Source: JBKBKC01 sp046294265
GTDB lineage: Bacteria; Pseudomonadota; Alphaproteobacteria; Rhodobacterales; Rhodobacteraceae
Direction of reading: 5' to 3'
Assembly: GCA_046294265.1 (NCBI GenBank)
Contig: JBKBKC010000025.1
Coordinates: 1-16,191 of the forward strand
DNA length: 16,191 nt
The notes below the pieces were generated by a model. The model made no database searches, had not been told where the DNA came from, and saw only the letters and a program-made list of their open reading frames with translations. Below, piece after piece: positions 5,670 through 13,361 of the stretch. Position numbers and translations under genes: made by a program. The first letter of the stretch is position 1, and each line of letters begins with the position of its first letter.

Positions 5670-7016
5670 ATGAAATATCAATCTCAGAAAGTGGCTTACG
5701 CCTATTTCCTCGTGGCGATGGGCCTGTTCGGCATTCAGGTGCTGGGCGGTCTGCTGGCAGGCTGGATCTATGTCTCGCCGAACACGCTGTCGGAATTGCT
5801 GCCCTTCAACATCATCCGGATGATCCACACCAATGCGCTGATCGTCTGGCTGCTCTTGGGGTTCTTTGGCGCTGCCTATTTCCTCGTGCCGGAAGAGTCC
5901 GAACGCGAAATCTGGTCGGTCAAGCTGGCCTACCTGCAACTGATCATCCTCGTCGTCGGCACGCTGGGGGCAGTCGGCAGCTACCTTGTCGGCATCCACG
6001 GCGGGCGGGAGTTTCTGGAACAACCGCTTTGGGTCAAGTTCGGCATCCTCGTCGCGGCCGTGATCTTTCTGGTCAACGTCTCGATGACCGTGCTGGCCGG
6101 GCGCAAGACCGCGATCACCGGCGTCTTGTTGACCGGGCTGTGGCTTTTGTCGCTTTTGTGGATCTTCGCCTTCATCAACCCCAGCAACCTCAGCCTCGAC
6201 AAGATGTACTGGTGGTTCGTCGTTCACCTTTGGGTCGAGGGCACGTGGGAGCTGGTGATGGCCGCGATCCTCGCCTTCCTGATGCTGAAGCTGACCGGGG
6301 TGGACCGCGAGGTGGTCGAGAAATGGCTCTATGTCATCGTCGCCACCGCGCTGTTTTCCGGCATCCTCGGCACCGGCCACCATTTCTACTGGATCGGCCT
6401 GCCCGCCTACTGGCAGTGGACGGGTTCCATCTTCTCGGCCTTCGAGGTGGTGCCGTTCTTTGCGATGATGTCCTTTGCCTTCATCATGGTCTGGAAGGGG
6501 CGGCGCAATCACCCGAACAAGGCGGCGCTTTTGTGGGCGCTTGGTTCGGCCACGGTGGCCTTCTTCGGGGCGGGTGTCTGGGGCTTCCTCCATACCTTCC
6601 ATGGCGTGAACTTCTTCACCCACGGCACGCAGATCACCGCAGCCCACGGCCACCTCGCCTTTTACGGCGCCTATGTGGCGATGAACCTCGCGATCATCAG
6701 CTATGCGATGCCGCTTTTGCGCGGACGGGCGCCCTACAATCAGGTGCTGAACATGATCTCCTTCTGGCTGATGACCGGGGGCATGGCGTTCATGACCTTC
6801 GTGCTGACCTTTGCCGGAACGATCCAGACCCACATGCAGCGGATCGTGGGAGACTACTACATGGACGTGCAGGACCAACTCGGGCTGTTCTACCTGATGC
6901 GGTTCGGCGCGGGCGTTGCCGTGGTGCTGGGGGCCCTGCTGTTCATTTACAGCCAGATCGTGGTGCGGCGCGAAATCATCGAGCCTGCCGCGCCGATGGT
7001 TGGCGAAGCGCCATGA
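5670..7016 (+). CDS. norB: Nitric oxide reductase subunit B
   Basis: NorB is the catalytic subunit of cNOR: 2 NO + 2 e- + 2 H+ give N2O and water. The product has 448 residues with about 12 membrane helices, in the haem-copper oxidase superfamily. Low-spin haem b ligands are H53 and H328; haem b3 uses H326. The non-haem iron site uses H186, H237 and H238 with the glutamate E190, and E194 and E259 correspond to the other conserved acidic residues of cNOR. There is no quinol-oxidase-type N-terminal extension, so this is the cytochrome c-dependent form, in keeping with the adjacent norC. The stop overlaps the norQ start (ATGA at 7013-7016), which implies translational coupling. Confidence 0.98.
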   Translation: MKYQSQKVAYAYFLVAMGLFGIQVLGGLLAGWIYVSPNTLSELLPFNIIRMIHTNALIVWLLLGFFGAAYFLVPEESEREIWSVKLAYLQLIILVVGTLGAVGSYLVGIHGGREFLEQPLWVKFGILVAAVIFLVNVSMTVLAGRKTAITGVLLTGLWLLSLLWIFAFINPSNLSLDKMYWWFVVHLWVEGTWELVMAAILAFLMLKLTGVDREVVEKWLYVIVATALFSGILGTGHHFYWIGLPAYWQWTGSIFSAFEVVPFFAMMSFAFIMVWKGRRNHPNKAALLWALGSATVAFFGAGVWGFLHTFHGVNFFTHGTQITAAHGHLAFYGAYVAMNLAIISYAMPLLRGRAPYNQVLNMISFWLMTGGMAFMTFVLTFAGTIQTHMQRIVGDYYMDVQDQLGLFYLMRFGAGVAVVLGALLFIYSQIVVRREIIEPAAPMVGEAP

Positions 7017-7810
7017 ACGCGCTTTCCACGGACCTGTCGGTTCCTTTCTACCGCCCTGTCGCGCAGGAAGTCGCGCTGTTCGAGGCGGCCCATGCGAACG
7101 GTCTGCCCCTTCTTCTGAAGGGGCCGACCGGCTGCGGCAAGACGCGCTTTGTCGAACATATGGCGGCCCGTCTGGGCCGACCCCTCTACACCGTCGCCTG
7201 CCATGACGATCTGTCGGCGGCGGACCTGATCGGGCGCTACCTTCTGCGCGGCGGGGCGACGGAATGGGTCGACGGCCCGCTGACCCGCGCGGTGCGGGAA
7301 GGGGCGATCTGCTATCTGGATGAGGTGATCGAGGCGCGCAAGGATGTGACGGTGGTTCTGCATCCGCTGACCGACAACCGCCGCACCCTGATGATCGACC
7401 GCACGGGCGAGGAACTGTTGGCCCCGCCCGGCTTCATGCTGGTGGCCAGCTACAACCCCGGCTACCAGAACATCCTGAAACGCCTGAAACCTTCGACCCG
7501 GCAGCGGTTTCTGTCGATCACCTTCGGCTTTCCGGATGCCGCCACCGAAACCGCCGTGGTGTCGCGCGAAAGCGGGCTGGATGCGGCGCGGGTGGCCCCG
7601 CTGGTCAGTCTGGCCGGGCATATCCGCGCGCTGTCGGGGATGGATCTGGAAGAGGGCGTTTCCACCCGCCTCTTGATCTATGCCGCGACCCTGATCGCCG
7701 GGGGAATGCCGATCGAGCGCGCCTTGCAGGCGGCGGTGGTCGAACCGCTGACGGATGCGCCGGACGTGGCACAGGCCCTCCGCGACGTGATCGCCAGCGT
7801 TTACGGGTAA
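7013..7810 (+). CDS. norQ: NorQ, MoxR-type AAA+ ATPase for NOR maturation
   Basis: NorQ works with NorD to insert the non-haem iron into NorB. The product has 265 residues. Walker A is G37-P-T-G-C-G-K-T44, Walker B is A-I-C-Y-L-D-E (98-104), and a sensor segment with S-Y-N-P-G-Y is present. This is the usual size for the CbbQ/NirQ/NorQ group. It overlaps norB by 4 bases, and norD begins 3 bases after its stop, so the four nor genes form one coupled operon. Confidence 0.96.
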   Translation: MNALSTDLSVPFYRPVAQEVALFEAAHANGLPLLLKGPTGCGKTRFVEHMAARLGRPLYTVACHDDLSAADLIGRYLLRGGATEWVDGPLTRAVREGAICYLDEVIEARKDVTVVLHPLTDNRRTLMIDRTGEELLAPPGFMLVASYNPGYQNILKRLKPSTRQRFLSITFGFPDAATETAVVSRESGLDAARVAPLVSLAGHIRALSGMDLEEGVSTRLLIYAATLIAGGMPIERALQAAVVEPLTDAPDVAQALRDVIASVYG

Positions 7811-7813
7811 GCC

Positions 7814-9697
7814 ATGGCCCTGCGCCCGATGGACCTGATCGAGCCCGAAGAGACGATGGGCAACCTGTGGCACGGGCTTGCCCAGCGGCTGGCCCCCGTC
7901 ACCGGCCACGCGGCCAGCGCGGTGGCGCTGGAGACCGTGCGCCCCAGCGTGACGCTGCTGTTTCGGGCACTTGGTGGAAAGCCGGGGGTGGAGATCGCCA
8001 CCAGCCCTGCCACGGCCTCGCGACACAGGCGGGGCGTTGGCGCGCACCTTGCCGACGCGCGGGTGCTGGAGCATGTGGCGTCCTTCGACGGCGAAACCCT
8101 GCGCCTGCCGCCGGTGATGGCGACATTTCCGACCGCCGGGATGAACCGCGTCGCCTATCTGTGGCTTGCAGCCCTAGCCGCAGCATCGCAGCCTTACGCC
8201 GGGCCAGAGGACGCCCTCGCGGCTGACCTGCTGCATCTGGACACCATGGCAGCCACCACCGCCCGCGCCCTTGCCCTTTGCCCCGGCCTGCGCGCGCCCC
8301 TTGCCGCCCTCTGTGCGCATCTGGCTGGAAGCTTGGCCAACCTCGCCACCAGCCCCGCCGAACGCGACGTTGCCGACCGCGCCCGCGCCCTTCTGTCAGG
8401 CGGAACACTGCCGCCCCGCACCCAGCCCGGAACCGCGCCGCGCGGATACGCCCCCCTCGCGCCCCAGCCCGTCTGGCTATGTCTTCATCGCAAGCCGAAA
8501 GGAAAGGCCGCCGCCCCTGCGGAAGATGCCATCAGCGCGCCACCGGGCCTTGCCGGCCCCACGCGCAAGCAGGGCAAGCGCGAGGACAATGCTGAGGCCA
8601 ATCGCGCCGACAGCTTCATCATGCACCGCTTCGAGTCGATCCTGTCATGGGTCGAAAGCATGGGCCTGAACCGCGCCACCGACGATGACGATCTGGAAAA
8701 CGCCCGAAAGGCCGCCGAGGATCAGGACCACATCACCCTGTCGAAGCACCACAAACGCGCCGCCACCCGGCTGCGCCTGCACCTCGACCTCGCCCCGCAG
8801 GATGCCGACCATGAACGGCTCTCGGCGCGCTTCACCTACCCCGAATGGAACCACCGCGCCCGCGCCTACATGCCCAACCACTGCATCGTGCTGGAGGCAG
8901 AGGCCAAACCGGGCGAGACTTTTGCCCCCGACCCCCGCCTAATGGCCCGCGTCCGAAGTCAATTTCAGGCGCTTCACCCCCGCCGCGTCCTCTTGCCCCG
9001 GCAGGTGGACGGCGCCGAGCTTGACCTTGACGCGCTGATTGCGGCGCAGGTCGCCATCCGGGCCACGGGGCAAGGCAGCGACCGCATCTTCCGTGCCTTG
9101 CGCAATGTGGAGCGCGATCTGTCGGTGGCCATCCTGATGGACTGTTCCCGCTCGACCGAATCCGTCGTGGGCACCCGCAGCATCATCGACACCATGCGCG
9201 AGGCGCTGGCGGCGCTTGCGGGCGGCATCGACGCGGCGGGGGACCGGCTGGCGATCTGGGGTTTCTCGTCGCTGCGGCGTGACCGGGTGTTCCTGACCCG
9301 CTGCAAGGGTTTTGACGGCCACGTCACGCCCGACATCACCGCGCGCATCGGCGGCCTGAGCCCCGGCCACTACACCCGGCTCGGGGCGGCGATCCGCCAT
9401 GCCACGGCACAACTCGCCGCTGAACCTTCGGCCCGCAAGCTCCTGCTGGTGCTGACCGACGGCAAGCCCAACGATCTTGACCATTACGAAGGCACGCATG
9501 GCATCGAGGACAGCCACATGGCCGTGTGCGAGGCCCGCCGGACGGGCCATGCCGTGCATGGCGTTATCGTCGATGCCGACGGACAGGACTGGTTCGGCCG
9601 CATCTTCGGTCGGGCGGGGTTCACCCTGCTGCCTGACCCCGCGCGCCTTGGCCGCGCCCTTCCCGACATCTACCGCTCGCTCACGCAGGAGACCTGA
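7814..9697 (+). CDS. norD: NorD, von Willebrand A-domain protein for NOR activation
   Basis: NorD partners NorQ in a MoxR/VWA chaperone pair that activates nitric oxide reductase. The product has 627 residues. The C-terminal VWA domain has the metal-ion-dependent adhesion site D443-C-S-R-S447, and a second block, T-D-G-K-P-N-D, has its aspartate at 549. The N-terminal two thirds is the poorly conserved NorD helical region; a proline/alanine-rich linker occupies about 190-260. The ATG at 7814 lies 3 bases after the norQ stop. The next gene starts 1 base after its own stop. Confidence 0.95.
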   Translation: MALRPMDLIEPEETMGNLWHGLAQRLAPVTGHAASAVALETVRPSVTLLFRALGGKPGVEIATSPATASRHRRGVGAHLADARVLEHVASFDGETLRLPPVMATFPTAGMNRVAYLWLAALAAASQPYAGPEDALAADLLHLDTMAATTARALALCPGLRAPLAALCAHLAGSLANLATSPAERDVADRARALLSGGTLPPRTQPGTAPRGYAPLAPQPVWLCLHRKPKGKAAAPAEDAISAPPGLAGPTRKQGKREDNAEANRADSFIMHRFESILSWVESMGLNRATDDDDLENARKAAEDQDHITLSKHHKRAATRLRLHLDLAPQDADHERLSARFTYPEWNHRARAYMPNHCIVLEAEAKPGETFAPDPRLMARVRSQFQALHPRRVLLPRQVDGAELDLDALIAAQVAIRATGQGSDRIFRALRNVERDLSVAILMDCSRSTESVVGTRSIIDTMREALAALAGGIDAAGDRLAIWGFSSLRRDRVFLTRCKGFDGHVTPDITARIGGLSPGHYTRLGAAIRHATAQLAAEPSARKLLLVLTDGKPNDLDHYEGTHGIEDSHMAVCEARRTGHAVHGVIVDADGQDWFGRIFGRAGFTLLPDPARLGRALPDIYRSLTQET

Positions 9698-9698
9698 C

Positions 9699-9875
9699 AT
9701 GCGCCGAACCGTTCTTGCCTTCGCCCTATTGACCCCCGCCGTTGCGGCGGCCGAGGCGTTCCAGCGCCCGATCCCGCAGCCCCAGACCGCCCAGGCCGAA
9801 CTCGCCTATTTCACAGCGGCGCTGATGCTGCTGCTGGCGCTGGTTCTGGTTCAATGGCTGGTCAGCCGCAGATGA
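9699..9875 (+). CDS. Small membrane protein in the nor operon (58 aa)
   Basis: The 58-residue product has a signal-like N-terminus (MRRTVLAFALLTPAVAAAEA), a short polar middle (FQRPIPQPQT) and one membrane helix at about 37-54 ending in V-S-R-R. The ATG at 9699 is 1 base after the norD stop and follows AGGAGA. It overlaps the next gene by ATGA at 9872-9875. It occupies the position of norE/norF in Paracoccus or nnrT in Rhodobacter sphaeroides, but I cannot confirm homology to either. A role in assembling or stabilising NOR is inferred from position only. Confidence 0.75.
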   Translation: MRRTVLAFALLTPAVAAAEAFQRPIPQPQTAQAELAYFTAALMLLLALVLVQWLVSRR

Positions 9876-10084
9876 GCCAGGTCCGGCTGACCCTGATCCT
9901 TTACCCGTTCGGGGCCGGGGCCATGGCGGTCAACCTGTTCTTCGCCTCGTTGATCTGGTCATGGATCGGCTGGCCGGTGCTGACGCCCGTGCAGTCGGTG
10001 ATCGGCGGCGCGGTGCTGGGGGTGCCCGCGACATGGGCCTTCGCAGGACATATCAAGCGTTTGATGCGGAAGGCTGACGGGTGA
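9872..10084 (+). CDS. Small two-helix membrane protein in the nor operon (70 aa)
   Basis: The 70-residue product is predicted to have two membrane helices (about 13-34 and 38-58) and a basic C-terminal tail (HIKRLMRKADG). The start at 9872 overlaps the preceding stop (ATGA), which I prefer over the in-frame ATG at 9854 inside the upstream gene. It closes the nor operon. The function is unknown; it could be an NnrT-like or NorF-like accessory. No NnrU or NorE homologue follows. Bases 10085-10158 separate it from the convergent cco operon and show no strong terminator hairpin. Confidence 0.75.
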   Translation: MSQVRLTLILYPFGAGAMAVNLFFASLIWSWIGWPVLTPVQSVIGGAVLGVPATWAFAGHIKRLMRKADG

Positions 10085-10158
10085 ACATCGCTGCCCCGAG
10101 ACAAGTCCACCCCGGCGCAGCGCTTTGGCCGGATCGTCACGGGTTTGGACCTTTGTGG

Positions 10159-10443
10159 TCAGTCCGCTGGCGGAGTGTGAACGGCCCTGGCGCCACCTGC
10201 GGGAAATATGGACCGCGCCAACACCCTGCCCTCGGCGTTGACGGTAAGGCGCAACGCCCGTCCAGCATGGCGGAAGGTCAGCCGGAACTTGCCAAGGTCG
10301 GCGTCCACGCCGGTCTCGCACAGGCTGGTGACCTCTCCGGCGCGCATCCGGTCCTGCAACGTCGCGGGGTCAAGGCCAAAGGCGGCGGCGATCAGCGCGG
10401 CATCCACCTCGAAGCCATCTGCGGTGATGGTGACCTTGGTCAT
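10159..10443 (-). CDS. DUF6522-like small soluble protein
   Basis: The 94-residue product has no membrane segment, a helical N-terminal half (ALIAAAFGLDPATLQDRMRA) and a beta-rich second half (FRLTFRHAGRALRLTVN). It resembles the small DUF6522 family found beside cbb3 or denitrification genes in Rhodobacterales; this is from memory and not verified. The ATG at 10443 overlaps the ccoS stop (ATGA), so it is the last, coupled gene of the cco operon. The function is unknown. Confidence 0.7.
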   Translation of the reverse strand: MTKVTITADGFEVDAALIAAAFGLDPATLQDRMRAGEVTSLCETGVDADLGKFRLTFRHAGRALRLTVNAEGRVLARSIFPAGGARAVHTPPAD

Positions 10444-10640
10444 GGTTCAGCTTCTTCGGGGTGTTCATCGGTGTGCCGCAAAGGTTCCCGCGGCGACAGG
10501 GGGTGGTCTGGCGTGACCAAAATGCGCGCCGCCGCACCGTCCATGTCTTCATACTGATCGTGGCGCATGGACCAGAAGAAGGCGGCGAGCCCCGTCAGGC
10601 CGAGGGCGATCGAGACCGGGATGAGGAACAGATAGCTCAT
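10440..10640 (-). CDS. ccoS: CcoS, cbb3 oxidase maturation protein
   Basis: The 66-residue product has one N-terminal membrane helix (about 4-24) and the F-F-W-S-M-R-H-D-Q-Y-E-D-M-D-G-A-A segment at 21-37. This matches the CcoS signature of F-W, Q-Y-D/E-D-x-x-G. CcoS is needed to obtain a CcoN subunit with its haem and copper cofactors. It overlaps the DUF2189 gene upstream and the DUF6522-like gene downstream, by ATGA in both cases. The usual partners ccoG, ccoH and ccoI are not in this window. Confidence 0.92.
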   Translation of the reverse strand: MSYLFLIPVSIALGLTGLAAFFWSMRHDQYEDMDGAAARILVTPDHPLSPREPLRHTDEHPEEAEP

Positions 10641-11446
10641 GTCTCCGTCTCCGGAACTGCCGGTCGCATTGCCACCCATGCATGCCAGGTGCCATGGCCG
10701 AGCAGCGGAAAGATCACGATCAGGCCCAGCAGGCCCGTTGCAGCCGACAGGGCAAATCCCGCCACCACGATGCCCCCCCACGGCAGAACGGTGCGCAGGT
10801 TCTGGGTGGTCAGCGCAAAGCTGGTGCCGAGGGCGGTCAGCGCATCGACGCGGCGCTCCAGCAGCATCGGGATCGAGAACAGGCTGATCGCCATGGCAAA
10901 GGCGGCGAAGAGCCCGCCAACGGCCGATCCGGTCAGGATCAGCGCCCAGCCGCGCGGGGTGGTCAGCAACTGGCCGAGCACCTGATCATACCCCGGAAAC
11001 GGCAGCAGCCCGAAGAACAGCGCATAAAGCAGGTCCGCCGCGCGCAGCCACAGCATGACCAAGAGGCACAAGAGCAGCCCCGCGAACACCAGTTGCCCGC
11101 GTGAACGGGGATGCGACAGGATCATGCCGGTCAGCGTGACAGCCTCCCCGGCCTGAAGGCGGCGACTTTTTTCGTAGAGGCCGAGGGCCAGAAGCGGGCC
11201 GACCACCAGAAAGCCGGACAGCGCAGGCAGGATCAGCGACGGCAGGCCCACGGCAATCAGCCCGCCGATCACCAGCATCGAAAGGGCCCAGACCGCGACA
11301 CCATAGGCGAGGCTTTGCACCGGGCTGGCGCGCAGGTCGGCCCATCCGGCGGCGAGCCAGTCCAGCGCCACCATTGGCGGCAGGTTGCGCGCATAGCTAT
11401 GGTCGGGGCGAAGCGGTGGGGCGAGCACGGGAAGGGGTTCCAGCAT
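10637..11446 (-). CDS. DUF2189 polytopic membrane protein
   Basis: The 269-residue product has a soluble N-terminus (about 1-45, containing R-N-L-P-P-M-V-A-L-D-W-L-A-A-G-W-A-D-L) and about six membrane helices in pairs, with L-L-E-R-R-V-D-A-L-T-A-L near residue 207. This is the DUF2189 pattern of predicted integral membrane proteins that are often next to cytochrome oxidase genes. There are no haem or metal motifs. It lies between the 51-residue peptide gene (9-base gap) and ccoS (ATGA overlap), so it is co-expressed with the oxidase. A role in cbb3 assembly or stability is inferred from position. Confidence 0.85.
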   Translation of the reverse strand: MLEPLPVLAPPLRPDHSYARNLPPMVALDWLAAGWADLRASPVQSLAYGVAVWALSMLVIGGLIAVGLPSLILPALSGFLVVGPLLALGLYEKSRRLQAGEAVTLTGMILSHPRSRGQLVFAGLLLCLLVMLWLRAADLLYALFFGLLPFPGYDQVLGQLLTTPRGWALILTGSAVGGLFAAFAMAISLFSIPMLLERRVDALTALGTSFALTTQNLRTVLPWGGIVVAGFALSAATGLLGLIVIFPLLGHGTWHAWVAMRPAVPETET

Positions 11447-11455
11447 GATGCGACC

Positions 11456-11611
11456 TCAGCAGGCGGGTTTGGCGGCGGGGCGGGCGGCGTCCACCGGCAC
11501 GCAGCCGGGGGCGGTATCGAACGCGAGCCGCACGAATTGCCAGTTTGCAGCGATGACCAAAGCAAGTCCGGCAAGCGCGGCAAGGATCGCCCAATCGCGC
11601 GGCGCGATCAT
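11456..11611 (-). CDS. 51-residue single-span membrane peptide
   Basis: The minus strand encodes MIAPRDWAILAALAGLALVI followed by AANWQFVRLAFDTAPGC and a proline/alanine-rich end with C51 as the last residue. One membrane helix covers about 7-24. The ATG at 11611 overlaps the ccoP stop (ATGA), and the stop lies 9 bases before the DUF2189 start, so the gene fits exactly into the operon. Two cysteines (C37, C51) lie on the C-terminal side. I do not recognise the family. It could be an extra small oxidase subunit or an assembly peptide. Confidence 0.7.
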   Translation of the reverse strand: MIAPRDWAILAALAGLALVIAANWQFVRLAFDTAPGCVPVDAARPAAKPAC

Positions 11612-12474
11612 CGGCCTGCCCCCGACAGACCTTCCACATAAAGCGCCAGCCCGCGAATTTCGGCCTCGGTCAGGCGTGATTGCCAGCTGGGCATGCGCCC
11701 CTGCCGACCGGCGATCAGGCCATGACGCAGGCTTGCCGCATCGCCGCCATAAATCCAGTCGTCATCGGTCAGATTTGGCGCACCGCTGCCCTCAATCCCG
11801 CGTGCATCCTCACCGTGACAGCCCGCGCAGTTGGCCTGGAACAATCCCGCACCTTCGGAGGGATCATCGGGGATGACCCCGTTGCCCAAGGTCAGAACGT
11901 AGTCGGTCAACACGGCGATTTCGACGCGGCTGAGGATTTCGTCGCGCCCAAAGGCGGGCATCTGCGCGACATGCGTGTTGGGATGGTCGGAATTGATGCC
12001 GACCCGCAGGGTGGTGGCAATCTCGTCCGCCGTGCCGCCCCATATCCAGATATCGTCGTTCAGACGCGGATAGCCCGGCCCGCCGATGCCGCCCGCACCG
12101 TGACACACCTGGCAGTTCTGCCCGTAGAGCGGCCCTGCGGTCGCAAGGGCGCGGGCCATCAGATCAGGATCGGCGCGGATGGTGTCGAACTCTGCAATGG
12201 CCAAGGCTTCGGTCCACCCCGCGCGGGCCGCGTTCGCGGTGGCAAGATCGGCCGCCACGGCGGTTTTCTGGTCAATGCCCAAAAGGCCCTTGGTATAGGT
12301 CTGGCCCAAGGGCCACGTCGGCAACAGAAACCACGCGACCAGCGCATAGATGTGCGTCACCGCGATGAAGAAGAACACGATGAGCGGAATGGGCGAGTTC
12401 AACTCCTTGATTCCGTTCCAGTCATGCCCGGTGGTCAGATATCCCGAGACGGGGTCGCGTTCCTCTACGGACAT
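11608..12474 (-). CDS. ccoP: cbb3 oxidase subunit III, dihaem cytochrome c
   Basis: CcoP brings electrons into the cbb3 oxidase. The 288-residue product has an N-terminal membrane helix (about 29-52) and two cytochrome c domains with C121-Q-V-C-H125 and C216-A-G-C-H220. The likely axial methionines are M172 (Q-M-P-A-F) and M261 (R-M-P-S-W). The N-terminal motif G-H-D-W-N-G-I-K-E-L-N-S-P-I-P is a typical CcoP signature. Its start lies inside the 3' end of ccoQ (10-base overlap) and its stop overlaps the 51-residue gene. Confidence 0.97.
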   Translation of the reverse strand: MSVEERDPVSGYLTTGHDWNGIKELNSPIPLIVFFFIAVTHIYALVAWFLLPTWPLGQTYTKGLLGIDQKTAVAADLATANAARAGWTEALAIAEFDTIRADPDLMARALATAGPLYGQNCQVCHGAGGIGGPGYPRLNDDIWIWGGTADEIATTLRVGINSDHPNTHVAQMPAFGRDEILSRVEIAVLTDYVLTLGNGVIPDDPSEGAGLFQANCAGCHGEDARGIEGSGAPNLTDDDWIYGGDAASLRHGLIAGRQGRMPSWQSRLTEAEIRGLALYVEGLSGAGR

Positions 12475-12629
12475 GGGCGGTCCTCGTCGGTCAGGATGGA
12501 CCGTGCCGCATGATCAGCCTTGGCGCGGCGCGACGGGCGGTAGGTCTGAAACACCACGATCAGGAAAAAGCCCATCAGGTATAACAGCCCGTAGGTCTTG
12601 GCGATCAGGACGAAGGTTTCATGGGTCAT
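12465..12629 (-). CDS. ccoQ: CcoQ, small cbb3 oxidase subunit IV
   Basis: The 54-residue product, MTHETFVLIAKTYGLLYLMG then FFLIVVFQTYRPSRRAKADH and a short tail, has one membrane helix with the Y-G-L-x-Y-x-x-x-F-F pattern and a basic cytoplasmic end typical of CcoQ, which stabilises the complex. The ATG at 12629 overlaps the ccoO stop (ATGA at 12626-12629). The TAG stop at 12465 lies 10 bases into ccoP. Confidence 0.9.
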   Translation of the reverse strand: MTHETFVLIAKTYGLLYLMGFFLIVVFQTYRPSRRAKADHAARSILTDEDRPCP

Positions 12630-13357
12630 GGCTGCACCTGCGGACCGGGGGCATAGGGCGCCTGGGTCAACTGGCCCAGCACCTGAAGATAGGCGACCAG
12701 CGCGTCCATTTCCGTCAGGCGGGCGGTGCCGGAAAACTGCCGCACGGTGGTCGCCTCGCCATAGCGTTCGGTGATACCGGTGGTGTCGCCATCGGGGTTG
12801 GCCTGTGCTGCGGCATCGCGCGAGGCGTTGGCGATCATGTCATCGGTATAGGGCACGCCCAGCCTGCGCAGGGCGGCCAGGTGGTCGCCCAGATCGGCCA
12901 CCGCCAGCGGTGCCGTCGCAAGCCAGGGATAGGCGGGCATGATCGATGTCGGCACCACCGCGCGCGGATAGATCAGATGCGCCACATGCCAGTCGTCGGA
13001 ATACTTGCCGCCCAGCCGCGCGATGTCCGGCCCGGTGCGCTTGGACCCCCACAGCATCGGGTGGTCATACTGGCTTTCGGCGGCCAGCGAATAGGGGCCG
13101 TAACGTTCCACCTCGTCGCGCAGGGTGCGGATCATCTGGCTGTGGCAGGCGTAGCAGCCTTCGCGGATGTAGATGTTGCGGCCCGCAAGCTCCAGCGGAG
13201 TATAGACCCGCATGTCGTCAAGGGTTTCCACGGTCTCGTCGATGGTGAACAGCGGCGCGATTTCCACCAGACCGCCGACGCTGGCGGCAAGGATGATCCC
13301 GATCACAAGCGCGATCGAGTTCTTCTCTACGTTGTAATGGATCTTGAACAGGGCCAT
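12626..13357 (-). CDS. ccoO: cbb3 oxidase subunit II, monohaem cytochrome c
   Basis: CcoO relays electrons from CcoP to CcoN. The 243-residue product has an N-terminal anchor (about 14-34), the haem motif C68-Y-A-C-H72 and axial M140 in S-I-M-P-A-Y. The segment Y-G-P-Y-S-L-A-A-E-S-x-Y-D-H-P-x-L-W-G-S-K-R-T-G-P-D is the family hallmark. I chose the ATG at 13357, 4 bases after the ccoN stop, over an upstream in-frame ATG at 13384 that lies inside ccoN. GGAG lies within the end of ccoN. Confidence 0.97.
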   Translation of the reverse strand: MALFKIHYNVEKNSIALVIGIILAASVGGLVEIAPLFTIDETVETLDDMRVYTPLELAGRNIYIREGCYACHSQMIRTLRDEVERYGPYSLAAESQYDHPMLWGSKRTGPDIARLGGKYSDDWHVAHLIYPRAVVPTSIMPAYPWLATAPLAVADLGDHLAALRRLGVPYTDDMIANASRDAAAQANPDGDTTGITERYGEATTVRQFSGTARLTEMDALVAYLQVLGQLTQAPYAPGPQVQP

Positions 13358-13361
13358 CGGT

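Noticed and set aside
5229..6878. Minus-strand open frame of 549 codons opposite norC/norB
   Set aside because: It is His/Gln/Asp-rich antisense of membrane-helix codons, has no ribosome site, and norC and norB are certain.
10085..10158. Intrinsic terminator between the convergent nor and cco operons
   Set aside because: Only weak stems (for example GACC/GGTC) without a T run were found.
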